Assembly (NCBI GenBank): GCA_014323925.1
Contig: JACONC010000006.1
Location: 1 to 61,061, forward strand
Source of the DNA: Chromatiales bacterium
GTDB taxonomy: Bacteria; Pseudomonadota; Gammaproteobacteria; Poriferisulfidales; Oxydemutatoraceae
DNA: 61,061 bases
Reading direction: 5' to 3'
Shown in pieces: positions 7,738 to 15,957 of this stretch (positions within the stretch are counted from its first letter, which is position 1; every line of letters begins with the position of its first letter). Under the pieces are notes generated by a model that did no database searches, was not told the origin of the DNA, and saw only the letters and a list, made by a program, of their open reading frames with translations. The position numbers were made by a program, and so were the translations under genes.

Positions 7738-8072
7738 GCAGAGACGATAGTACGATAAAAATTACTGATGCCGCGGCTCATCAAATACAGCAATCGCTAA
7801 AACCGCAAGAAATGAAAGCAATGAGCTTGAGATTGGCGATAATGCGCAATACGGATGGTAGCTTTCATTATGCAATGGGTTTAGATGACCAAAACTATGA
7901 AGATGATCTCAAATTGCAGAGTAATAATATCAATATAGTTGTCAATAGTGCCATGCTTGGTATGCTTAGAGGCATGACCATAGATTATGTAGAACTGGAA
8001 AAAGAACAATACAAATTTATATTCTTAAACCCTAACGATCCTTCGTACATACCACCCACTGATACGACCTAG
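7734..8072 (+). CDS. IscA/HesB-fold protein lacking the cluster-binding cysteines
   Basis: The 112-residue protein follows the A-type Fe-S carrier layout: an initial ITDAAAHQIQQSL helix, a central MSLRLAIMR strand, then SNNINIVVNSAMLGMLRGMTIDYVE and a C-terminal FIFLNPNDP. The three conserved cysteines of IscA and ErpA are absent; the protein contains no cysteine at all. It is therefore unlikely to carry an Fe-S cluster. I recall similar cysteine-less relatives in other proteobacteria; their role is unknown. The start codon overlaps the gmk stop, indicating translational coupling. Confidence 0.7.
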   Translation: MSRDDSTIKITDAAAHQIQQSLKPQEMKAMSLRLAIMRNTDGSFHYAMGLDDQNYEDDLKLQSNNINIVVNSAMLGMLRGMTIDYVELEKEQYKFIFLNPNDPSYIPPTDTT

Positions 8073-8086
8073 GGTAGATCAGCTAA

Positions 8087-8452
8087 TTAGCAATAATGTT
8101 TTCTGTGTTTGCGCCGGGTACCTGCGCGTTGCGAGATTATACCTTTAATATTTTTCATATCGGTTATATCAATGTCTGGATAACCGGGGTTTAATGCTTT
8201 GATTAAATATCTTTTTTCCTCTATACGCAATTGTCTGAAAATAAACTCACCATCCACTTCGGCAATAATATAGTCACCGTCCTTGGCATCGTTAGAGGGG
8301 TCTATGATGATGATTGAACCGTCAGGAAACTCCGGTGACATACTATCTCCTAGTACGCGCAAAGCAAACGATTCGTTTTCGTTGCAACCTGAGTCAACGA
8401 GTAAGTCATCCATATTTTTCAGTTTCCAGTCAATTTTAGGAACTAATAGCAA
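8087..8452 (-). CDS. Stand-alone S24 (LexA/CI-like) peptidase domain without a DNA-binding domain
   Basis: The 121-residue protein matches only the C-terminal half of phage-repressor-like S24 proteins: a VPKIDW linker, FALRVLGDSMSPEFPDGSII with the nucleophilic Ser, and GDYIIAEVDGEF. The position of the catalytic Lys in the usual F-K-Q-L motif is Arg (FIFRQL near residue 74), so autoproteolysis is doubtful. No helix-turn-helix is encoded upstream; the 400 bases before the gene hold a decayed repeat. It could be a prophage repressor remnant or a dimerisation-only partner. Confidence 0.8.
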   Translation of the reverse strand: MLLVPKIDWKLKNMDDLLVDSGCNENESFALRVLGDSMSPEFPDGSIIIIDPSNDAKDGDYIIAEVDGEFIFRQLRIEEKRYLIKALNPGYPDIDITDMKNIKGIISQRAGTRRKHRKHYC

Positions 8453-8492
8453 AAATCAAGTGATCTATTATATACTTAATTTCCAAATATTG

Positions 8493-8807
8493 TGTACGAT
8501 GCCACGACAGGTATCTGACACTATAATCCGATGGTTGAATCCTGCATAGTTGTCATAGAGTAGATGATATATCATCATAGGCACAGACTAGGAAATCTTG
8601 TATACAGAACTTAAACAAGTAAACACAAGATCTCATAAGTCCTAAGCTACCTTTCAAACTCTATAATCAATAATGCCAGGGGTGTACCAATTGAAGTATT
8701 GAATCTTTTAGTTCATGGGTACATCAGTATGTCACCTCTGACTTTCCATGCTCTGCATATGTGAGGCGTTTAGCTTACACTAAAGAAGCCAAACCTAAAT
8801 ATACCTG
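8493..8807 (+). repeat. Near-complete copy of the dispersed MITE-like element
   Basis: This noncoding stretch fills most of the 399-base gap between the S24 gene and gmd. The left end reads TGTACGATGCCACGA (8493-8507) followed by AGGTATCTGACA. The right end is GCCAAACCTAAATATACCTG (8788-8807). These are degenerate inverted copies of the terminal sequence found at 43309-43353. The interior (about 8530-8780) aligns with the reverse complement of 41690-41940 over more than 200 bases, including AGATCTCATAAG and GTCACCTCTGACT. No transposase is encoded. Confidence 0.75.
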
Positions 8808-8816
8808 TGCTATAAT
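8808..8816 (+). promoter_or_regulatory. Extended -10 promoter of gmd, at the edge of the repeat
   Basis: TGCTATAAT begins directly after the repeat's terminal core and lies 36 bases before the gmd ATG. No -35 consensus is seen. The repeat end may supply part of the promoter region. Confidence 0.5.
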
Positions 8817-8851
8817 CCCATTTTTTATTTCTAATCCAAATAATATAGCTA

Positions 8852-9907
8852 ATGAGTAAATGTGCCTTAATAACTGGTATTACAGGACAAGATGGTGCTT
8901 ATCTTGCCGATCTTTTATTAGAGAAAGGCTATACTGTACACGGAATTAAACGACGCTCGTCCTTATTCAATACGCAACGCGTAGATCACTTATACAATAA
9001 GTTTCACGAGCATGGTCATGGATTTCACATGCACCATGGCGATATGACTGATGCTAGTAGCTTGATTCATATCATACAAAAAGCGCAACCTGATGAGATT
9101 TACAATATTGCTGCACAGTCGCATGTCCAAGTCTCTTTTGAAGAACCTGAATACACTGCAAACTCAGATGCTTTGGGGCCGCTTCGTATGCTGGAAGCGA
9201 TTCGTACTTTAAGTAGCGATAACTCAATACGCTACTACCAAGCATCAACTTCCGAGATGTACGGTAGAACTACACAAAGCCCGCAAAACGAGGATACTCC
9301 GTTTCACCCCTGCTCTCCATACGCTGCAGCCAAGTTATATGCCTATTGGATTACGGTGATTTATCGAGAAGCCTACGGTATTTATGCAGCCAACGGCATT
9401 CTATTCAATCACGAATCAAAGAAGCGTGGAGAAACTTTCGTTACTCGAAAAATAACGCGCGGACTTGCCCGAATTAAGTGTGGTCTGCAAAATCATATCG
9501 CGTTAGGCAACCTCAATGCGTTGCGCGACTGGGGACACGCCAGCGACTATGTGGAAGCACAATGGCTCATACTACAGCAAGAAAAACCTAAAGATTATGT
9601 AATTGCGCTGGGCGAACAACGGTCGGTCCGCGAGTTCACTGAGGCCGCCGCACAACGTCTAGATATGTCGATAGAGTGGCACGGTAGCGGCATTGACGAA
9701 CAGGGTATTGATAGCAAAACTGGGAAGATGGTTATCAAAGTAGACCCACGCTACTTTCGCCCCTTTGAACTGCCAGCTTTGAAAGGAGATGCTTCGCTTG
9801 CTCACACAGAGTTGGGTTGGCAGCCAAAAATTACTTTTGATGAACTCGTCGATGAGATGATCGCAGAAGATATCAGACTTGCAGAATTTGAAAAGCTAGT
9901 TCAATAA
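8852..9907 (+). CDS. gmd: GDP-mannose 4,6-dehydratase
   Basis: The 351-residue enzyme converts GDP-D-mannose to GDP-4-keto-6-deoxymannose. It has the NADP-binding [10 protein letters not shown] motif (residues 9-18), the [18 protein letters not shown] region, the catalytic STSEMYG (near residue 132) and YAAAK (near residue 157). Length is normal. Together with the next gene, 12 bases downstream, it forms the two-step route to GDP-L-fucose for surface polysaccharides. Confidence 0.97.
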   Translation: MSKCALITGITGQDGAYLADLLLEKGYTVHGIKRRSSLFNTQRVDHLYNKFHEHGHGFHMHHGDMTDASSLIHIIQKAQPDEIYNIAAQSHVQVSFEEPEYTANSDALGPLRMLEAIRTLSSDNSIRYYQASTSEMYGRTTQSPQNEDTPFHPCSPYAAAKLYAYWITVIYREAYGIYAANGILFNHESKKRGETFVTRKITRGLARIKCGLQNHIALGNLNALRDWGHASDYVEAQWLILQQEKPKDYVIALGEQRSVREFTEAAAQRLDMSIEWHGSGIDEQGIDSKTGKMVIKVDPRYFRPFELPALKGDASLAHTELGWQPKITFDELVDEMIAEDIRLAEFEKLVQ

Positions 9908-9919
9908 ATGTTTTAATCT

Positions 9920-10903
9920 TTGCCGATTGTGATTGATAAAAATAGTACTATTTATGTTGCTGGGCATACTGGTATGGTCGGATCAGCCATCGTAAGGGCT
10001 CTGAACACACACGGTTACGACCAACCTATAACAGCATCTCACAAACAATTAGACTTATGTGATACGCATGCGGTGCGCCAGTTTTTTAAGTCAAATAAAA
10101 TTGACTGTGTGATCGTCGCAGCTGCGAGAGTCGGTGGCATTTATGCGAATAACACTTTCCCCGCTGAGTTTATATATCAAAATCTGATGATCGAGCTGAA
10201 TATAATTCATGAAGCGTGGCGTTGCGGTGTAGAAAACCTTGTGTTTCTCGGAAGTTCATGCATCTATCCACACAAAAGCGAACAACCTATGCGAGAAGCG
10301 GCGTTGCTGTCTGGATATTTAGAGGCTACCAATGAACCGTATGCGGTAGCGAAAATTGCCGGTATCAAATTATGCGAATCGTATAACCGTCAATATGGTA
10401 CTGATTACCGGTCACTGATGCCGCCTAATTTATACGGACCAGGCGATAACTTTCACTTAAAAAATAGTCATGTCTTAGCGGCTTTGGTACGTCGTTTCCA
10501 CGAGGCTAAAGAAGAGCGAAAGAGCAAAATTGAGATTTGGGGCACGGGTAAGGTCAAGCGTGAGTTCCTTCATGTAGACGATTTGGCGTCAGCTTGTCTG
10601 TATATTATGCAGCTAGAAAAAGCTGTCTATCAAAAAAAGATTACAGCACAGCAGTCGCATGTCAATGTCGGGTCTGGAGAGGAGATCACAATTGCCGACT
10701 GCGCTAAGCTGATTGGGAAAATCGTCGGCTTCGATGGAGAGATTGCCTTTGATACATCCAAGCCAGATGGCACACCACGAAAATTAATGGATGTCTCGTT
10801 AATACATAGCCTCGGCTGGCGACACAGTATAAGTTTAGCCGACGGTCTGCCGTCATTCTACCAGTGGTTCCTCGACAACCAGGACAAATTTCGCGGTAAA
10901 TAA
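9920..10903 (+). CDS. fcl: GDP-L-fucose synthase
   Basis: The 327-residue epimerase-reductase completes GDP-L-fucose synthesis. The Rossmann motif [10 protein letters not shown] is at residues 16-25, the catalytic Ser in GSSCIYP near residue 111 and Tyr-x3-Lys in YAVAK near residue 141. The frame begins with a TTG codon close behind gmd; no in-frame ATG exists before the Rossmann fold, so TTG or a GTG three codons later must be used. The 3' end converges on ctaB with a 4-base gap. fcl is also known as wcaG. Confidence 0.94.
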   Translation: MPIVIDKNSTIYVAGHTGMVGSAIVRALNTHGYDQPITASHKQLDLCDTHAVRQFFKSNKIDCVIVAAARVGGIYANNTFPAEFIYQNLMIELNIIHEAWRCGVENLVFLGSSCIYPHKSEQPMREAALLSGYLEATNEPYAVAKIAGIKLCESYNRQYGTDYRSLMPPNLYGPGDNFHLKNSHVLAALVRRFHEAKEERKSKIEIWGTGKVKREFLHVDDLASACLYIMQLEKAVYQKKITAQQSHVNVGSGEEITIADCAKLIGKIVGFDGEIAFDTSKPDGTPRKLMDVSLIHSLGWRHSISLADGLPSFYQWFLDNQDKFRGK

Positions 10904-10907
10904 AACT

Positions 10908-11810
10908 TTAGATTAATAGAGATATATAACGATCAACAAGTAGCGCAGCAAACAGTAGCATCAAATAAACAACGGAAAAGCCGAAGGTCTCCATTGCGTA
11001 TTTAGGTCCGCGTCTGTACCGTAAAATAATACCGTAGTATATGAAGACCGCATTAAGCAATATCGCCGAGAATAAATAAATCGAACCGGATAGCGCAGTT
11101 GCATACGGGAGCATGGTCACCAGTGTGAGCAAAACGATATATAGTAATATCTGCAAACGCGTAAAGTCTTCACCGTGAGTGACCGGCAACATCGGCACAC
11201 CAGCAGCGGCATATTCTTCTTTTCTATACATTGCAAGTGCCCAGAAGTGTGGCGGCGTCCAAACAAAAATAATTAAAAATAATAAAAATGCTCCAAAATC
11301 CAACTGTCCAGTAGCAGCTACCCAACCCAGCATCGGCGGCGTGGCACCGGCAGCACCGCCGATTACTATATTCTGAGGAGTGGCGTACTTTAAGAAGCGC
11401 GTATAGACGACGGCATAGCCGACTAGTGATAGCAAGGTTAAAACAGCAGTAAGCATATTAACCCAAAACATTAGTATCACAGTGCCAATAATTCCTATTG
11501 TGATAGCAAAAATAAGTACTTCGCGAGTAGACAATGCACCGCTAGGTAGTGGACGGTCTTTGGTGCGCTGCATTAACGCATCTATTTTGCGATCTGTAGC
11601 ATGGTTTATAGCAGCAGCGGCAGCCGAAACTAATGCAATCCCTGTCATTGCTGCAATCATCGTACTAAAAGACAGTGTTAGCGGAGCAGCCATTAGCATA
11701 CCCACCAGTGCAGTAAACAGCATCAGCACGACGACCCTAGGCTTACAAACCTCAAAGTAATATTTAGCGCGGCCGAGCATAATATTCGTTGGTTGCGCAG
11801 AGTAAATCAC
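10908..11810 (-). CDS. ctaB: Protoheme IX farnesyltransferase (haem O synthase)
   Basis: The 300-residue polytopic membrane enzyme adds a farnesyl chain to haem B to give haem O. The prenyl-diphosphate site NHATDRKIDALMQRTKDRPL is seen near residues 68-87. About eight to nine membrane segments follow the UbiA-family pattern. Its start overlaps the ctaA stop by 4 bases (ATGA). It is the last gene of the ctaA-ctaB arm of the oxidase locus. Confidence 0.96.
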   Translation of the reverse strand: MIYSAQPTNIMLGRAKYYFEVCKPRVVVLMLFTALVGMLMAAPLTLSFSTMIAAMTGIALVSAAAAAINHATDRKIDALMQRTKDRPLPSGALSTREVLIFAITIGIIGTVILMFWVNMLTAVLTLLSLVGYAVVYTRFLKYATPQNIVIGGAAGATPPMLGWVAATGQLDFGAFLLFLIIFVWTPPHFWALAMYRKEEYAAAGVPMLPVTHGEDFTRLQILLYIVLLTLVTMLPYATALSGSIYLFSAILLNAVFIYYGIILRYRRGPKYAMETFGFSVVYLMLLFAALLVDRYISLLI

Positions 11811-12814
11811 TGTCTCTGACTCAGTGATTGTGATCGTGACACGCGCAATAGTAGCAATAATGATAGCACCAATAGTATGGCAACTGCATTGTGCGAAACT
11901 GCAACTACTATCGGTAATGAAAATAAAATATTTGAAATCCCCAAAGCGATTTGACCAACCAACAATATGCTAATGCCCAATGCCACTCGTCTGATTAAAG
12001 GTGAACCATGAATAAATAACTTCGTTAAAAAGACTACAAAGAAAGCGGTCACAATCAATGCCCCCAAACGATGTGAAAAATGAATCGCAGTGCGTTGCGG
12101 GCTGTCCAACACTCCGTATTCATAATTGCGATCATCACCGGAAAACTGAAACGCCTCTTTATAGTTGGCCTCAGGCCACCATTGCCCTTGACATTGCGGA
12201 AAATCTATACAGGCTAATGCTGCATAATTAGAACTCGTCCAGCCACCAAGCGTTATTTGTATGACCAGTAAAATCAGCGCAACAACCGTCGTTTTATAAA
12301 ACGGCGATGGTACAGATACCACGGTATCGCTATTGAACCAGCGCGCTAAATATAGCCACCACAACAGCGCAAGTATCGTAAAACCGCCTAATAAATGAGC
12401 AACAACAACGACTGGCTGTAACAACATAGTAACCGTCCACATACCTAACACAGCTTGAAAAACAACCAGCCCCAGCAGGACCAACATAGTTTTTCGGTGA
12501 CGCAGGCGTGCAATCAACGCAAAAATTGTTAAAAGCAAAATAATCAAACCTAAGCCTCCGGCAAAATATCGGTGCACCATCTCATTCCATGCTTTATCTA
12601 TTGCCACCTGCCAACCGGGGTATATTTGCTGTGCTTTTTCTATTTCGGTCTGTCCTTCAGGGACGCCCCACAAGTGTCCGTAGCATCCAGGCCAATCAGG
12701 GCACCCTAATCCGGCATCAGTGAGACGTACATACGCGCCCAGCACAATGACCAGCAAAGTCACTATTGCGGCGATTCCTATACCGTTCAGGAAATAACGC
12801 TCTTGATTAGCCAA
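11807..12814 (-). CDS. ctaA: Haem A synthase (CtaA/Cox15)
   Basis: The 335-residue membrane protein oxidises haem O to haem A. Features include GAYVRLTDAGLGCPDWPGC near residues 26-44, the MVHRYFAGGLG haem-ligand helix near residue 84 and IHFSHRLGALIVTAFF near residue 243. About eight membrane helices are present. It overlaps the SCO-like gene by 8 bases and ctaB by 4, so surf1-SCO-like-ctaA-ctaB is one tightly coupled unit for oxidase cofactor assembly. Confidence 0.95.
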   Translation of the reverse strand: MANQERYFLNGIGIAAIVTLLVIVLGAYVRLTDAGLGCPDWPGCYGHLWGVPEGQTEIEKAQQIYPGWQVAIDKAWNEMVHRYFAGGLGLIILLLTIFALIARLRHRKTMLVLLGLVVFQAVLGMWTVTMLLQPVVVVAHLLGGFTILALLWWLYLARWFNSDTVVSVPSPFYKTTVVALILLVIQITLGGWTSSNYAALACIDFPQCQGQWWPEANYKEAFQFSGDDRNYEYGVLDSPQRTAIHFSHRLGALIVTAFFVVFLTKLFIHGSPLIRRVALGISILLVGQIALGISNILFSLPIVVAVSHNAVAILLVLSLLLLLRVSRSQSLSQRQ

Positions 12815-13397
12815 TTTTAGATGCCCTCAATAATCGCTTGAAGTCCTTGATGATGTCTCGCGAGTAAACATCCGCAGCATAGTTCAGAACCAAATTACCT
12901 TTCGGGTCTGCAATATAGATTTTATTTTGCTTTAACGCTGACCTGGATGAGTGCAGTGCTTCATTTATTTGATAGACAGAAAATGCCGGATATTTAATCA
13001 ATAAATCGCTTAATTGAGGAGAGAGTGTAGCCTCAGGAGTTAAATACAAGGTGTGCACCCGTGCCGCATCACGCCCTAAAACTAATCTAGCTTGCCGTAT
13101 CTTAAACAAGTTAGCTTGACAGTACAGATCACAGGCTGCAGTCCCGTTAAAAAATAACAGCCACCGGCCATCAAGCAACAGTGGTGTGCTATTTATATGG
13201 TCCCCTTGAGCAGTTTTAATCGGGCGAAAATCAGTAGCAGCGAGCACTTGCCCAGATGGCACTAAATCTCCTCGTGCGGTCGACTTAAATTCAAACCAGT
13301 GCTGCCCGAAATAGAGCACGCAGGCAATTAGCAAAGGCCCCGCATAAGCAAAGAACACACCAATTAACTTCAAACGAGATAGCTGTTGCTCTTTCAT
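12807..13397 (-). CDS. SCO-like membrane-anchored thioredoxin-fold protein, oxidase assembly
   Basis: The open frame extends to 13460, but the ATG at 13397 overlaps the surf1 stop as ATGA and is the likely start, giving 196 residues. One membrane helix (about residues 9-29) anchors a periplasmic domain with WLLFFNGTAACDLYC. The C-x3-C spacing (CDLYC) is that of the copper site of SCO proteins, and IYIADPKGNLVLNY matches the later part of the fold. In this operon position it probably helps deliver copper to the CuA site. The SCO assignment is inference because overall similarity is weak. Confidence 0.7.
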   Translation of the reverse strand: MKEQQLSRLKLIGVFFAYAGPLLIACVLYFGQHWFEFKSTARGDLVPSGQVLAATDFRPIKTAQGDHINSTPLLLDGRWLLFFNGTAACDLYCQANLFKIRQARLVLGRDAARVHTLYLTPEATLSPQLSDLLIKYPAFSVYQINEALHSSRSALKQNKIYIADPKGNLVLNYAADVYSRDIIKDFKRLLRASKIG

Positions 13398-14116
13398 CTT
13401 CTTCGCTTTAAGTTCAGTGCTAGTAGCAAAATAATTGGCATTGCAGCGAGCGCAAACCATTGAACCGCATACGCTAGATGTTTGTCAGCAGACATCGGGA
13501 TAATCTGCCACTTTCTTTGATAGCCTCCGCTTTGCTGCGGAGACATACGCACTACCATAGGCATAAGCGAGGATCCTAACAAATCACCTAAGGCAATAAA
13601 GTCTAGATACTGGACAATGCGCGGCCAACCGACTTCACCGACTGTGGCACCAGAAAGCGCAAACGGTTTGCCGAACGGTATGTAGATTGTACCAACGATG
13701 TTGTTGATCTCTGTAGTCACGCGGACATCGGGTATATCCTTGCGTACCGCACCCATTGCTACCCAACCGCGATCAATCAATACCGTACGACCGTCGTCCA
13801 ATTCCATTGGCGTCAACACATTGAAACCGACGCGCCCGTCCAACACTTGGTTATCCAACAAAAACTGCCGATCCGACAACAATCGCCCGTTTAGTCGGAC
13901 ACGACGATAACGCCATTTTTCTAAATCATCATCAACCGATGGTAACCCACTGCTCGGTTCTGCTACTTGTCTTTGCTGGTATTGTTCTAAAATTTGCCTC
14001 TTTTGGTACATGCGCTCAAGTTGCCAACGCCCCAATCCGGCTAACAACGAGGACACCAATACAGTTGCTAAAATAGCCAAAAGCGGCGGAGAGAAACGAT
14101 AATGCCCTAAGTTCAT
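13394..14116 (-). CDS. SURF1 family oxidase assembly protein
   Basis: The 240-residue protein has two membrane helices at its ends and the SURF1 hallmarks GRWQLERMYQKRQ (residues 27-39), FLLDNQVLDGRVGFNVLTP, and VLIDRGWVAMG near residue 111. SURF1 assists haem A insertion into cytochrome oxidase subunit I. It heads the unit surf1-SCO-like-ctaA-ctaB and is divergent from the DUF2909 gene, 43 bases away. Confidence 0.92.
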   Translation of the reverse strand: MNLGHYRFSPPLLAILATVLVSSLLAGLGRWQLERMYQKRQILEQYQQRQVAEPSSGLPSVDDDLEKWRYRRVRLNGRLLSDRQFLLDNQVLDGRVGFNVLTPMELDDGRTVLIDRGWVAMGAVRKDIPDVRVTTEINNIVGTIYIPFGKPFALSGATVGEVGWPRIVQYLDFIALGDLLGSSLMPMVVRMSPQQSGGYQRKWQIIPMSADKHLAYAVQWFALAAMPIILLLALNLKRRR

Positions 14117-14159
14117 AACGAATATAGTGTAATATAACCGCTGGTATTATTATATTTAT

Positions 14160-14378
14160 ATGCTTATGTGGTTAAAGATAATCGTTTTAATATTGTTCTT
14201 GGCAATCATCGCAAGTCTGAGTTCAGCCCTTTTTACTATGATAAAAAATAACGGGCAAAGCAATAAGACCGTCAATGCACTAACTCTGAGGGTTGCCTTA
14301 TCGATCATTACTTTTGTCTTGCTGATAGTAGGTTATGCTATGGGTTGGATTCAACCGCACGGTCTCGTGCCTATGTGA
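14160..14378 (+). CDS. DUF2909 twin-transmembrane protein
   Basis: This is a 72-residue protein with two membrane helices (about residues 4-26 and 43-65) separated by a short polar loop. Such twin-helix proteins are a regular member of gammaproteobacterial cytochrome oxidase loci between coxC and surf1, transcribed opposite to them, as here. The role is unknown, presumably oxidase assembly. Confidence 0.85.
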   Translation: MLMWLKIIVLILFLAIIASLSSALFTMIKNNGQSNKTVNALTLRVALSIITFVLLIVGYAMGWIQPHGLVPM

Positions 14379-14403
14379 CAGCTGTGCTTTGACACATAAC
14401 CTC

Positions 14404-15273
14404 TTAGACCCAGTAAACAAATACAAATAAGCCCAACCATACCACATCAACGAAATGCCAATACCAGGCCGCAGCCTCAAAGGCAAAGTGTTTTTGTGGG
14501 GTGAAATGCCCGGAGATGCTACGGACCAGAATGACGAGTAATATTATAGCGCCTAGTGTGACATGTAGTCCGTGAAAGCCAGTGAGCATAAAGAAGGTCG
14601 ATCCGTAAATCCCTGATTTTAATGTCAAGTTTAAGTCGTTGTAAGCGTGCATATATTCGTATCCCTGTAGAACTACAAAGATGAACCCCAAAGCAACAGT
14701 TAAGAATAAACCAAGGATCAAAACCCTGCGATTGTTTGCTCTTAGACCATGATGCGCCCATGTCACTGTGCCGCCGCTAGTCAGCAGTATCAAAGTATTG
14801 AGTGCCGGAATCCCCCAGGCGCCTATAGTCTGAAACTCACCACCAATTGTCGATGGCCCGTTCGCTGTCATCGGCCATAGCGCTTCAAATGAAGGCCATA
14901 GATAAAAGTTAGTCGCCGCCCCTGTTGCGTCGCCACCCAGCCATGGCAGTGAGAACATACGAGCATAGAATAGTGCACCAAAAAATGCTGCGAAGAACAT
15001 GACTTCGGAGAAAATAAACCATAGCATCCCCCAGCGAAATGACATATCTACTTGATTATTATAGGCACCCGTCTCACTTTCTTTTATCACTGTGCCAAAC
15101 CAGCCGAATAGCATCACTAAAAGTATCGCAAAGCCTAAGCCCATCAACGGCAATCCGAAAGATGCTTCGTTGAGCATCGCCGATACACCAATGAAAATAG
15201 CCGCCAAAGCAACTGAACCAATGATCGGCCAATGGCTACCATGTGGGATGTAATATGCGGTTTGTGTAACCAT
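14404..15273 (-). CDS. coxC: Cytochrome c oxidase subunit III
   Basis: The 289-residue subunit has seven membrane helices. Family signatures are SFRWGMLWFIFSEVMFFAAFF near residues 77-97, GFHGLHVTLGAIILL near residue 233 and the C-terminal YWHFVDVVWLGLFVFVYW. It belongs to the aa3 oxidase encoded here and follows ctaG by 14 bases. Confidence 0.97.
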   Translation of the reverse strand: MVTQTAYYIPHGSHWPIIGSVALAAIFIGVSAMLNEASFGLPLMGLGFAILLVMLFGWFGTVIKESETGAYNNQVDMSFRWGMLWFIFSEVMFFAAFFGALFYARMFSLPWLGGDATGAATNFYLWPSFEALWPMTANGPSTIGGEFQTIGAWGIPALNTLILLTSGGTVTWAHHGLRANNRRVLILGLFLTVALGFIFVVLQGYEYMHAYNDLNLTLKSGIYGSTFFMLTGFHGLHVTLGAIILLVILVRSISGHFTPQKHFAFEAAAWYWHFVDVVWLGLFVFVYWV

Positions 15274-15287
15274 AAATTTCCTCTCTT

Positions 15288-15854
15288 CTATGTCTTCTTT
15301 TTCAAATTGTTTTGTTGCATCGCTTGTTCACTAACATCGAAGAATGTGTAGGACAGCGATATGGTTGATAAGTGTTCGGGCAAGTCAGGGGAGACCAGGA
15401 AGCGTACCTCCATATCTTGGGTTTCGCCGGCACGGAGCATTTGTTTATCAAAACAAAAGCATTCTATCTTCTTGAAATGCGCAGTTGCTGCAACCGGCGA
15501 AATACTTGGCACAGCTTGGCCGACCATATCATTTGTAGTTAAGTTTTTAACTCGATAGTGAGTGGTATAGGTTTGACCTGGATGTACTGAGATTTTTGCG
15601 GTCTGTGGTTCAAACCGCCAATTCATCGATAGATTTCTATTGGCGATAAACTCAATTGTGACCTCACGAGAAGTATCCACTGTAATAGGCTCAATCTCCA
15701 CTACCTCAGTGCGGCCAACCTTGCCATTTAACCCAGTTAACTCGCAAAAAGCATCGTATAAAGGTACCATCAAATAACCGAAACCGAACATGGCTACTGC
15801 GACCATCGCAAGCTTAAAGCCGATTACGCTATTTTTTCTCCGTTGCTCAATCAT
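15288..15854 (-). CDS. ctaG: Cytochrome c oxidase assembly protein CtaG/Cox11
   Basis: The 188-residue protein has one N-terminal membrane helix and a periplasmic copper-binding domain. Signatures are PLYDAFCELTGLNGK near residue 31 and ECFCFDKQMLRAGE near residue 131 with the copper-binding CxC. Cox11 inserts CuB into subunit I. Its start codon overlaps the stop of a 34-codon membrane peptide gene. Confidence 0.95.
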   Translation of the reverse strand: MIEQRRKNSVIGFKLAMVAVAMFGFGYLMVPLYDAFCELTGLNGKVGRTEVVEIEPITVDTSREVTIEFIANRNLSMNWRFEPQTAKISVHPGQTYTTHYRVKNLTTNDMVGQAVPSISPVAATAHFKKIECFCFDKQMLRAGETQDMEVRFLVSPDLPEHLSTISLSYTFFDVSEQAMQQNNLKKKT

Positions 15855-15955
15855 CTGTATGCAACTATAAAATAAAATCCAATATAAATGGCTACAGCTA
15901 TCAAAGCGACGGTTATCGCAGTCAGCTTAATATTCGTCTGCTTAGACACAAGCAT
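15851..15955 (-). CDS. 34-residue single-helix membrane peptide of the oxidase operon
   Basis: A 34-codon frame begins two bases after the coxA stop and ends in an ATGA overlap with ctaG. It starts MLVSKQTNIKLTAIT and continues as one hydrophobic helix ending in AYR. A small one-helix assembly protein in exactly this position, between coxA and ctaG, is known from other proteobacterial oxidase operons. The two tight junctions argue strongly for translation. There is no good RBS of its own, so translation probably depends on coxA. Confidence 0.8.
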   Translation of the reverse strand: MLVSKQTNIKLTAITVALIAVAIYIGFYFIVAYR

Positions 15956-15957
15956 TA

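Noticed and set aside
13398-13460. Longer start of the SCO-like gene
   Set aside because: It would overlap surf1 by 67 bases, while the ATG at 13397 gives a standard ATGA junction just before the membrane helix.
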